Part shown: in pieces, positions 48,791-59,200 of the stretch
Layout: each line of letters begins with the position of its first letter
How positions within the stretch are numbered: position 1 is the stretch's first letter
NCBI GenBank assembly: GCA_033816765.1
Contig: CM066293.1
Span: 1,736,001 to 1,800,000 of the forward strand
From: Nothopassalora personata
Lineage: Eukaryota > Ascomycota > Dothideomycetes > Mycosphaerellales > Mycosphaerellaceae
Direction: 5' to 3'
Length of the DNA: 64,000 bases
Made by a program: the position numbers and the translations under genes
Notes under the pieces: generated by a model
What the model was told of the DNA's origin: nothing
Seen by the model: only the letters and a program-made list of their open reading frames with translations
The model's database searches: none

Positions 48791-49772
48791 ATAACGCATA
48801 ACGGACCGAAGGAGGTATAGGATACGAAAAGAAGGGGGAAAAGGCGAAAAGGTAAGGATTACTAGGGATTTAGCGTAGACACCGGCGTTTAGGAAAAGGT
48901 AGGCGTTCTTTTAGGTTAGGGAGTCTTTTTAGGAGATAGAGAGAAGTAAGAAGGTATAGGTAAGTTTAAGAGCGTTTTATTTTAGCGGCGTCTACCGTAA
49001 AAGTAGCGGAGCCCGATCCCTTTCGAGATAGCTACATACTATAATAGCCCGGTCGCGGCCCGCGCGAAAGACGAGGGTACCCGAAGGCTAGTTAGAGGAG
49101 GCCGAGGCCTAACGCACGCGGCGCTAGCCTAGCTAGAGGTCGCGTAGGGCGCCCCCGGGACTAAAGAGTCGGTTAGCGATAGTTTTATAACGGGGCCCGT
49201 AGTATATACGTCTACCTAAAGGTAAGCTAAGCATTAGCTACAGTGCCTATAACCTTAGCGGCGACCGCACTAAAAGGATCGGTAAGCGCATATAAAGAGG
49301 CGGGGGCCGGGGAAACTTACCGGGAGAGCACGCTAGTACGCTAGAGAGGCTTTAAAGCCTTCTAGGCTTTAAGGACGGCGCGGAGCTTAGTACGGGCGTC
49401 GTCGCTAAAAGACCGTAAGCCGGTAGAAAAGTTACGGAGGACGCTAGGGAGGATACTTACGCGCGGTTCTAGTTAGTAGCGCGGGTCTACTTAGTATAGG
49501 CGGCGTAGGCGAGCTCCGGCCTAAAACGCGCGGTTAGCGATAATTTTCCCTCGGGGTCCGCGTAGTACATACATGTCCTCGCAATGCTTACGATTAGTGT
49601 TATAGGCCTAGTAGGCGCGCGCGGTTACGCCCTAACGATAATTAGCGGACCCCGATAGGAATAGGACGGGGACCGGTACTTATATACTAGGAGACGTAGT
49701 CTACACTAGTAGAGGCGTAGGGGACGTAGTAAATACGGCGTTAGGCTATTTTATGCTAGGTTCTAGTTAGAA
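48791..49772. other. GC-rich RIP-mutated tail of the island, unknown
   Basis: It is CpG-rich yet depleted in CpA/TpG. It contains an imperfect direct repeat of a CGGTTAGCGATA..TTTT..CGGGG motif (about 49171-49215 and 49531-49575) and related inverted pieces near 49630-49660. No LTR matching 13661-13822 is seen, so D lacks its 3' LTR or this is another element's remnant. No frame is recognised. Confidence 0.45.
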
Positions 49773-50350
49773 TGTATCGGTCCCCTTCCACAGACGGCCA
49801 CGTAAGCAGCATTCGCCGCCATGACGCCTCAGGACACTGATAGGCTTTCGACATGAACCTCGCCGCATCCATGCCGTGGCGACCATCAAATTCTGGTCCG
49901 TCAGTACCCCTAGCATTGAATTGACGGTGCTATGATGTCGGACCGCGTCGTCGGAGCTTAAAGTCCGGCACGCCTCAGTCTTCTTTCCTGGGTTCGAGAT
50001 GAAGATGCCAGTCGGGCCGCCGTCTGGACATCGTCCAGGGTAGATGCCCCTCGTCTCCACAAGACGCAGCTTGTGACTCGTGCAGACTGGAAGAAGAGGG
50101 CTTTCTGGAGTGTCGGCGAGTTCTCGATGACGTTCTTCCAGGTTCTACAGACTCCTTGGCCGTCGCTGATTATGATGCGGAGGGGGAGTTGGAGTAGCAC
50201 ATGCTCGATGCGCTCGGGGATGTCTAGCAGTGCGGCGGTAGATGACGTCCCCAGCGTGCTGGCCGAAGGCTCTCCCGGCTGCCCTGTGGTATCTCGACTT
50301 GCTGTTGTGTGAGATCGCCTGCTGCTGACATTGATGCGGATGATTGGCAT
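49773..50350 (-). pseudogene. F-box gene, frameshifted and cut by the transposon island
   Basis: The family serves as a substrate adaptor of SCF ubiquitin ligases. From an ATG at 50350 the - strand reads a leader and then an F-box (IPERIEHVLLQLPLRIIISD, then VCRTWKNVIENSPTLQKALF, about residues 43-91). The frame then changes near 50060 (GGIYP-type to PGKKTEACRT part) and again before a conserved C-terminal block EASWRRMLLTWPSVEGDRY ending at about 49775. RIP-mutated island sequence begins there. So it has at least two frameshifts and a lost C-terminus. The coding signal directly abuts the island edge. The rest of the gene is not visible on the other side of the island. Confidence 0.75.
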
Positions 50351-50518
50351 GGCGGTGATGATGTTTGTGACTGTTCGGTGTTCAAGTAGTCTTTGTCCGA
50401 ATCGCGTCTCCGAAGAGTTCCTCGATTACAAGCAATTGATTCGGCAAGTACGAGAACGGCTGTGACCCAGATCGTTCCCGGGACGAATGATCTGTGAATG
50501 GCCATGAAAGCAGCTGCT

Positions 50519-50758
50519 CTATCTGGTTCTCACACTATCTACTCTCGGGCTCCTCGCTCTCGTTTCTCCAGTGCATCCAATTTTCCACCTCGTGTTTGGC
50601 CTCAGGATGCATAACTCAACCATAATACTCCGACTCGCTAGCAAATCCTTCGTCCTCGTCTTCAGCTGGGTCACGAGCAGGTTGACGCTCTGCACAGTGA
50701 GGATCTGGCGCAGTGGAAGCTGCAGCAGCATGGTCTCTAGAATTTCTGTCGTGTCCAT
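50519..50758 (-). pseudogene. F-box-like fragment
   Basis: The frame from ATG 50758 begins MDTTEILETMLLQLPLRQIL, a clear F-box N-terminal half (compare EIxExILxxLPxxxLL). The second half lacks the usual CRxWRxxI part. Nothing of the rest of an F-box protein follows in this frame. It is best read as a decayed second copy in tandem with the one at 49773-50350. Confidence 0.5.
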
Positions 50759-51309
50759 GAAGGCGGATGCTGCAGCGGTGCTCGGCGGGCTCTACGGTGA
50801 GGGGTCAGTGTTGCCAACTCGGTGAGGGGGTGAGATGTACCGTGGTAGCCATCGGGCGTGATATGTCTCAGGCTTGATACGTGCCGGCGATGTCGACTAC
50901 GTCGTGATGATAATGAGGGAATGTGATGCTACGTCACAGTGGTGATGGTGCTGTTGTGCGTTGCGCTCGCGCTTGGCGGCGGTGATGTGGTGTGGCTGTG
51001 GAGAGGTGGTAGTGTTGAGAGGTGATGCTCAGATAGCTGATGTGCGGTTAGAAGGTATCCGTGTAGCGCCGAACCTTGTCCAGCACATAAGCATGTGAGC
51101 TTGTCAGAATGAAGATGAAGTGAAGCCGCAAGAAGAGGTCACCGTGTATCGCCGGAGGCTGCAGGTGTGTCTTCATGTAGCAGGTACCTTGTGATTTCTG
51201 AACGTGAGCAATGGACCTCAGCAGTCCCTCTCATGTACCATGCTCTTTCGTGAGCTATAACGCCAAGCCAACGCCTTCGCTACCAAATCAGTCTGAAGTA
51301 TACAACCCG
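50759..51309. other. Intergenic, FEN1 3' flank
   Basis: Rich in GTGATG-type simple sequence around 50920-51040. I see no gene. Confidence 0.5.
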
Positions 51310-52544
51310 TTAAGAGTTCATCTTCGGCTTGGCCTTTGCTTCCTTCTTGGCCTTATCAGCTTCCTTCTTCTGCTTCTTCGCATTAGCCAGCTTCTCCTCA
51401 TTCTTCCGCTTCAAGCTCGCTTTCTCCTCCTCAGTCTTCTCCTTGACCTTGAAGAAACCCTCAAGTCGTGCCTGCTGGCTTGATTTCATGTTCTTCGACA
51501 GTCTTGCCGCACCGCTTCTCACACGATCCTCCGAGAAGCCCTTCTCCTCGACCAGGAACTTCACCAGACCCTCGACATCTGGGCTCTCCCACTTGAAGTC
51601 ACAGTCGGGGTGGTCAGCCTTGCGAACGTCCGGCTCCAGGAACAGTGCTCGTGCATCAGCGAAAGGCCAGTCCTCTGGTAGTGTGTACTTTGTGCCCTTC
51701 TTGATCTCGTCGACCACATTCTCCAGCGTCTTGTGCTTCTTGATGAGTTCCAGTGCGACTTTTGGGCCAATACCCTTGACCGGATCTAGATAATCACAGC
51801 CCAGCAGGATGCACAGATCGATAAACTGCTTTTGGTCCATCTCCAGCCCCTCAAGCACCCGATCTAAGAAGATCTCCTGAATCGGCTCCTTCCTCTGCTC
51901 CGAGAACGTCAAGTGCCTCAACAGCACGGGCGAGTCGAATGTAAGGGTATCCATATCCTCACTCGCCGCCGCATACACCTTTCCAGCTCGCGCTAGCACC
52001 GCACACTGCGCCTCTGCCTCGGTAGGAGCAATGATATACGGCACACCCATCAACTTCAACAACCTCTGCGCCTCCGCATTATGTTCGCGCGTGACTCTCA
52101 CAGTCCTGCGGCTGAACTTCTCAACCTCCTCGGCAGTACCCGTCTCCTTGGCCTCCTCATGATCTGCCTGGGCTTCACTCTTGCGCTGGAACCGCTTCGC
52201 CAGCTCGCCAGACTTGAGCTTTGGTGGAGCGCCGTCAAAGACGTAGAGAGGCTTGATGCCGTTGTCGACGATGCGGAGGGTGCGGTAGAACATTCCCATA
52301 AGGTGGGAAGTTGTTTCGCCGGTGTCGGACATGAGTTGCTCGCCATTCGAGCGGACGGCGACGAGGAAGGAGTAAAGGGACATGGAGGCATCTATGGCGA
52401 CTTTGCGGCCGAACTGGTTTTTGATCTCGCCTTCTTTTATGGCGTCTGGGCAGTTGTCTTTGATGACTTGGGCGAGGTCTGGGAGGTGTTAGAAGGTGGG
52501 CGGTGAGGTGTCATTGGATTGTATGACAAACGTTTGATACCCAT
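51310..52544 (-). CDS. RAD27: Flap endonuclease 1 (FEN1/Rad27)
   Basis: Structure-specific 5' nuclease that removes flaps in Okazaki-fragment maturation and long-patch base excision repair, in the nucleus and bound to PCNA (family knowledge). Two exons: a 13-nt first exon (52532-52544, encoding MGIK plus one base) and 51310-52478, with a 53-nt intron (GTTTGT..CAG). This gives 393 residues, the normal length. The joined N-terminus gives [20 protein letters not shown] and the catalytic N-domain ([18 protein letters not shown]). The I-domain has [30 protein letters not shown] and the helix-hairpin-helix [25 protein letters not shown]-binding box QARLEGFF lies at 340-347, followed by a Lys-rich nuclear-localisation tail. 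A start at 52383 would lose the first catalytic Asp, so the small first exon is needed. Confidence 0.97.
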
Positions 52545-52797
52545 CTTGGCGCTGGGGTGTCGTTATTTGTGGTAGATGTGAAGGGTGATGGCATTGATGT
52601 CTAAGTATCGATCGCGAGTTGGACACGCGAAGTCGCGTAAAGAGCGACACGCGCTACGTCATGAATTTCTGGTTGCCTGAGGCAGCTCCATGTTGCCAAC
52701 AAACTATGGCTTCAATCTGCTTTTGACTATCTTGCTATGTATGCTCAATGGGGCATTCATCTGATCTTTCTTCTCATAGAGGTAACATAGTGCCCTG

Positions 52798-53247
52798 CTA
52801 CACTCGCAAGTTGACTCCACGACCTGCCACAGCCGAGTCTAACGACCTGGCGAAACACGCCGCCTCTACCTTTCTCGTCGGCCCGAATACGATACCCTCA
52901 GCGATTACCTCGCGAACGAGTAGTGAGTTGGCGTAAGTGTGCCGAAACACTCCTTGTATGTCCGGACGTGGACCTTGGTTGGGAGAGTCGAGCCACTGTT
53001 CTGCGACGTACACCAGCACATCATCCTTATCCGTCTTTTCGACGCCATGTTTCACCGGCAGGTGTTTCACCGGCAGGAAGAAAAGAGCCACGCTGCATTT
53101 TATACGAGCCCTCGATAGTCGCCTACCAAGTCTCACAGACGCGCTGATTCAGGAGCAAGTCCTTCATAGGCAGGTATGTCAGGATACCCTCGAGCAGTTC
53201 CGCAACGCCGAAGACTTGCTGGGCTGCAACACCTTTGTTTGTAATCC
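52798..53247 (-). pseudogene. F-box gene remnant
   Basis: On the - strand from about 53240 an F-box reads VAELLEGILTYLPMKDLLLN, then QRVCETW, an in-frame TAG, and ATIEGSYKMQR. The coding continues in another frame (ALFFLPV onward) to 52798. So it has one stop and one frameshift. A near-perfect 15-bp tandem duplication (TTTCACCGGCAGG unit, 53050-53079) lies just after the F-box. It is closest in wording to the fragment at 57489-57614. Confidence 0.65.
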
Positions 53248-53838
53248 TATAAGTGCTGCGGTCGGGAACCGTGCCGGTCTGTATCGAGTTCGTGATGGGA
53301 AGTGGCAGGTAAATGAGGCGCGAGAGGTACCTGCTGTTGACGAGGCGCTTTGCGTCGTCGCTCTGAGGTCTTCGCCATGTTTGAATATGGCATGAAGTCT
53401 GGGCGATACAAGGGGGGTTGGGTGGTGGAAAGCTCGAGTGACTCGCTTAGCTTGGACGTTGGTAGAGAGTCAATAGTTCGAGAGAGAAGGTGCAATCAGT
53501 ACAAGCCACCGCCAAAGCTCAGACTAGAGCTGATGTCAGTAAAACTTCATGAATCACAGCACGCACCGAGAAAGCAATTTCATAAGCATTCACTCCCGAA
53601 CACCTATCGATGCAGCTTCATCTCTCGCCATCCGTTGCTTCGTGATAAACCATGCCCGCCTAAGCTAGCTATAAGCGCGCATGTGAAGTGTCGGAAGAGT
53701 CATCCCATGCATCCGCAGCACAAACAGCATCCCTCGAAGCTCCATGATAGTAGTGTAGTAAATGCCCATTGCCTCGAGGATCTGATCATTCCATCCCGTC
53801 AGTCTGCTTCATCTACTTTAATCTTTTCTCGCTCGAAT
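53248..53838. other. Intergenic, UBC4 3' flank
   Basis: Several overlapping small frames, none with a domain. I see nothing else. Confidence 0.5.
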
Positions 53839-54574
<736 letters not shown>

Positions 54575-55182
54575 TGTGACTGTGCGTGTGTCCTGATATG
54601 TGTGGTGTTCGTGGCTGGTCTGGCTTTCAGGTGGGTGGTGATGTGGTGTCGAGGCTGTGCTTTGGTGGGAAGATGTTGTAAAGGACGACGCAGCGTCACA
54701 GTGCAACTTGAGTGTCGGCCGGCAAGCGGGACAAGGCTCCTAGCGCCTCGATGTAAGCCCGAATGAGGCGTGTGCCTTTGTAAGTTTGTAAGGGAATGTC
54801 TTCTCATGAACAATCGCACCAAGTCATTCACTAGACTGTTGTGGATGATGAGCGACTCGGTAACACGTACGACAGTTGCACGAGAAGGCAAGCGGGAAAT
54901 GTGGGCGCCACGACTGTTCTATTTACTCAGCCTTCGTCATGCAAGTTTCATGCTTCACGTTGGGCGGAGGTGCACGCCCGCGCCTGACTGATGATGCCCA
55001 AACGAGCCGCCATACACGTGTGATCAATCCTGCCGTTGTGTATATGCACGAGATCCACCTCTACGCCTTTCGATATATGATATACAGCATCTACACGTCC
55101 ATCCCACCAACGCCACCGTGCCTCTCAATGACGAAATCTCCCGACCAGGCTCAGAGTTGGCCCCTCGAAGTTTGCCAAGGCT
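54575..55182. other. Intergenic: UBC4 promoter side and GCDH 3' flank
   Basis: No supported gene. The sequence has ordinary composition. Confidence 0.5.
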
Positions 55183-56569
55183 TCACACAAAGGCCTGGAT
55201 GCCCGTAATGGCCCGTCCCAAAATAAGCGCTGTATCAAAGTCAGCCAATACCTCTCACGTGCTCTCGTATCGATATGAACTTACAGTGGATATCACTCTG
55301 GCCCTCGTATGTCTGCGTCACAAACAAGTTGCTCACATGCCGTCCAATATGGTACTCATCACTCGCCGCATTGCCTCCAAAGATTTCCTGCAAATTCCGT
55401 GCGCCGATGAGTGCACGATCGCAGTTCTGCCTCTTGATCATCGAGATCATCTCTGGTGCAGCCTTGCCCTCGTCCTTCAGACGTCCCACCTGATATGCCG
55501 CCAGGATACCATATGCCGCATCTGTAGTGGCATCCGCCAGCTTCTTCTGCACAAGCTGGTACTTCGCGATTGGGTTGTTTTTGAACTGTTTCCGCTCCAA
55601 TGCATAATCTCTCGCTCTTGCAATAGCATCCTCGAGCGCTCCCATCACACCCCAGGCAATTCCGTATCGTGCACTGTTCAGGCAGGAGAACGGTCCTCGA
55701 AGGCCTTCGACCTCGGGGAACATCATCTCCTTCGGCACAGGATAGTCGTCCAGCTGGATCATACCCGTGATACTCGCCCTTAGTCCATTCTTGTTCTTCA
55801 GGACTGGGGTCTCCAGCGTCCCAGGCGGTGCCTTCTCCCTCTCAACCAAGAATCCTCGAATCTTCCCCGTCTCTTGCAACCTCGCCCAAACCAACAGCAC
55901 ATCCGCAATAGGGCTGTTTGTGATCCACGTCTTACTGCCACTTAGACTGTAATATCCATCTTTCGTAGGATGCGGCTTCGCAACGCTCTCCATCGATCCA
56001 GGATCACTGCCATGATTTGGCTCTGTAAGACCAAAGCAACCCAAGATCTTGCCCTGTGCCATGCCAGGCAGGAACTTCTCCTTCTGCTCTTCTGTACCGA
56101 ACTCTTCAATGCCGCCCATGACGAGGGATGACTGGACGGACATGCCGCTTCGGTAGCCAGAGTCAACGCGTTCAACTGCTCGTGTAATCAGGCCGGACGC
56201 TACTGAGGAGACGCCTGCGCAGCCGTAGCCTTTGATCGTTGCGCCCAGCAGTCCTAGCTCTCCCATCTCTTCCAGTATCTTGCGATCGTAGTCTTCGTTA
56301 CGGAAGGCCTCTGTCACTGGGAGTTAGTGCAATGGGTTGTGGTTGGGGGTCGGGGCTCGCACACCAAGTACCCTAGGCAGCATCCTCTCTTGACAGTACT
56401 GCTCAGCCGTCTCGGAGATCGCTTGCTCCTCCTCTGTGAACAGATTACTCGCGCCTAAAGGATCCTGCCAATCGAACTTGTTCGCTGTTCCCGATGCATT
56501 GCGGATGCCATTGCAGGCCCTGGGTGCGGTGAGCTGCCTTGCGGCGCGGGTCGTAACAGATCTGAACAT
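55183..56569 (-). CDS. Glutaryl-CoA dehydrogenase, mitochondrial
   Basis: FAD enzyme of the acyl-CoA dehydrogenase family that oxidises and decarboxylates glutaryl-CoA to crotonyl-CoA in lysine/tryptophan breakdown (family knowledge). Three - strand exons: 56365-56569, 55285-56310 and 55183-55229. The introns are 54 nt (GTGTGC..CAG) and 55 nt (GTAAGT..CAG), giving 425 residues. The Arg/Ala-rich N-terminus ([18 protein letters not shown]) looks like a mitochondrial presequence. Seen blocks are [52 protein letters not shown] and [20 protein letters not shown]. The catalytic Glu is in TYEGQSDIH, which joins [15 protein letters not shown] across the last intron. TEPNHGSDP and the YEG(T/Q)xDIH pattern favour glutaryl-CoA over short-chain acyl-CoA dehydrogenases. 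Confidence 0.93.
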
Positions 56570-57488
56570 TGTATCGATGAATTGGGAAAAGGAAGGAAAT
56601 GCACTTAGTCCTTTCGACGGTAGAACGAGAGTTTTCTACATATACTGCTGCAGATCTAGACGTCAATGTTTGGGTACATAGCCTGAGCCAGCCGGCAGCC
56701 GAGAAGAGTTGCCTCGGCGAAGAGGTCAATCCCGCCGAGACTCAGGGTCTGGGGTTGTGAGAAAGTCCTGGAGAGGAAGGTCCAGGAGAAACCTTTGCGT
56801 GTGTAATATATCGACACCTCTACAGTATATAGCATGGTGGTCAATGCCATCTGTGGGGATTGTCACCGCAAAGTAATGTATACGGCCGGTTTCGTGTCTG
56901 GCAAATTTGTCTTACAGCTCCTATTCTATCCAAAGATCGACGTCGGCTAACGACGACGCACAATACACCATCACGTTGCCTATGTGTCAGCCAACAAAGA
57001 TGACATGCAAAGCAAATGCAGATTCCCAGATGGCTGGTACACGCATTCCTCCCAGCGACCAGAAACCGAAGGGACAACAACATATGTTGTAGTGGTCCCG
57101 TCTCGATATGATGGCGATGCGATCTCGAAGCGACCCACGAGATTGGCTGTGCAATTAATACTGCTCATTGCGTTCTAGTCTTGTATTTCTCCTCCAGGCA
57201 TCATGCGCAGCCGGCTGCGTGTATTTAGTCTTGACTTCCCCCGGCTGCTCGCATGTGAAGCGACACACTCAGTTCTCGGCTTCTGCCGAAGCGGCTTTAG
57301 GGCTATTGCTCTGGTGCTCGTGCTTCTTCTGACACCACAACACCAACATGACACTGACCATCACAACATGGCGCCAACACTCGAAGAGTTGATCGTGCAC
57401 GCAACATCACAGCGAGACTTGAACGAGGCGAGTGACTTTTCGTGTTACATATTGGCAGATGCTAAACATGTATATATAGTCCTCACAT
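56570..57488. other. Intergenic, GCDH promoter side
   Basis: No supported gene. A 14-bp palindrome ACAACATATGTTGT sits near 57077-57090. Short overlapping frames on both strands have no recognisable content. Confidence 0.5.
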
Positions 57489-57614
57489 GCCGCCGCTACG
57501 CAAGTGCTCAACACCGCCGAGCTCCTTGAGCATATTCTGCTTCAACTTCCCATGCAAGACCTCCTACTGGACCAACGCGTCAGCAAGACCTGGAAGACCT
57601 GTAATAGCAGCTAG
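57489..57614 (+). pseudogene. F-box fragment
   Basis: The + strand frame reads AAATQVLNTAELLEHILLQLPMQDLL and on to DQRVSKTWKT, then a stop at 57612-57614; the first run is written here only to show the F-box (ELLEHILLQLPM). Removing a short insertion at about 57600 would let the usual VIAAS part continue, so the stop follows an indel. There is no ATG close in frame and no C-terminal domain. It is related to the remnant at 52798-53247. Confidence 0.65.
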
Positions 57615-57696
57615 CATGTGATCGTCAATCCCTGCTCGGCTCCAGCCGAAGCCGCGAAGTCGGCGTTCGTTATTCTCCCTCTTGACTCAAGACTTC

Positions 57697-58290
57697 TCAC
57701 ACCGTCTTTACTTCACGTTGAGCAAAACAACCCCCTCCACACGCGAGACAGCAAGATGGCGTCGTCTCCTGTCTGGACCCTCGGTGGTTTCTGCCAAGGT
57801 AGGGGCGTACGATGCAGTCGGAGTCGGATTTGTTGGTCTTGATCGTTGCTCTTGACTGCTCGGGGCAGTAGAGATCAATAAGTCTTTCGCGGACCTGCCT
57901 GTCAAAAGGCAAAATCCTCTCAGAGATCAGAACATTGCCGGGTTGAATTCCTTCTGGGAAGCGCGCCAATCTTGACTCCCCACCACGGCGTATTGCTACC
58001 CTGGATCAAGGTATGATAAGTGGGGATGTTGAGATGCATGAAGCGCTCTGGATTGCGAAGTTTCAGGGATTCGATGCTCTTTTGCACTTTTTGGTGCATG
58101 ACGCTATCGTTGTGAATAGATCGTGAGGGTCGAAGCATCTTCTCGTTTCAGCGCACAGGCACTTCCTTCCCTGTCCGCAGCCCATACGCTACCGCAGGCG
58201 CCACGGCCAATTTCTCGGAAGGGCGTCGTGGCCGTGGAGGGCGGAAGCGCGTCGTGCATTGCGTGCTGCAAGGTTGTAGAATGGGCCCTT
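57697..58290 (-). pseudogene. DUF3669-family gene remnant
   Basis: On the - strand from an ATG at about 58257 the frame reads a glycine-rich start (PFREIGRGACGSVWA, then CALKRED). It shifts near 58130 to RSIHNDSVMHQKVQKSIESL and IPTYHTLIQGSNTPWW. It shifts again near 57965 to RFPEGIQPGNVLISERILPF, RQVRERLIDLYCPE and DCIVRPYLGR. This order of blocks matches fungal DUF3669 proteins (annotated as zinc-finger-like, function unknown); the family name is from memory. At least two frameshifts make it a pseudogene. It lies tail-to-tail with the F-box fragment at 57489-57614. Confidence 0.6.
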
Positions 58291-59200
58291 GCGGCGGATG
58301 TGGCTTTCAGGCGTGCGAAAATGGTACGTTACTTGCTGTGTGCAGTCGAGTGCTCAGTATGTGTTGTAGTCTTTAGTACTTCTTGTGATGGCAGGTCCCA
58401 TCCAGATTTGGAAGGCTACATGAAGGCGAGGCAGGAATGAGTCATGTTGGCTTGTCCTCGATCTGGTCCGCCAACCGCAGCCTTACCAGCTGGGAACTGT
58501 TCACATACCAATGATACCATTTTCTGCGCGACACAACAGCCGCCTCCATTTGCGATATATGAGGGATAAAATACATTCAGCGATCCTATCGTTGGCCCCA
58601 TCGTGCTACTGGATGTTGGGTTCTTCGACGCTGGTCGTTCGATGTAATAAGAAGAGTGTAGCTTGTTGCCTAGAACTCACATGTGGCACAGCTAGCGCAG
58701 ACTTCACATTGTCATGCGCTAGCAGTAGCCGTGTCACCAGGATTGTCAATCCGATACGACTCGCTTGATGTTGCTCGCCACGACCAAAGACCCATATCGA
58801 AGCCCGTAGCGCGGGAATGCTTCGATCCATTCACTGCGAAAGTTGTCGCTTCGAATGGCTAAAGCGTTGAAGCGACGCATGGAGTACAGCATGCGGCTCG
58901 AAGTGCAAATCGCGCTGCCCTTTCGGCTTAAGCCGATACAAGTTCTTCTTGGAAGACTTCGTCGAAGGGGACCTCGAAGCGTCGAAGCAACGATCAACTT
59001 CGTGAACAGATCTCACAGGGTGGCTTTCTAATTGGACAGGAAGTCGTCCATGGTCGAAACTGGTTGTACCATCGGAGGTTGCAAAGGACATCGGTGGGAC
59101 TCGTCAACTCCCGCTTCTGATCAGCCAGTACAGGCATCACGATTTAGCGCAATCGAACTTATGCAGTGCACAATCTCGTTGACTTGTGGGCCGGGATATC
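58291..59200. other. Intergenic between DUF3669 remnant and surface-protein gene
   Basis: Overlapping short frames on both strands around 58746-59091 show no domain. I see no gene. Confidence 0.45.

Larger units (their letters stand above)
12060..49772. mobile_element. RIP-mutated nested retrotransposon island
   Basis: A 37.7 kb block of nested LTR retrotransposons. Composition changes abruptly at both ends: CpA/TpG become rare, TAG/CTA/TTA are in excess, and CpG persists. This is the pattern of RIP (CpA to TpA on either strand) rather than CpG deamination. Gln CAG and Trp TGG codons have become TAG throughout, breaking every long frame. The order inferred from LTR pairs and target duplications is D outermost, then C inserted in D, then Copia, a non-RIP insertion, Gypsy A and Gypsy B inserted in C. 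The right edge cuts into an F-box gene; the left edge lies in non-coding DNA. Confidence 0.95.

Noticed and set aside
57060..57110. Palindrome ACAACATATGTTGT as a regulatory site
   Set aside because: A single short palindrome in intergenic DNA with no neighbouring gene start close enough to support a role.
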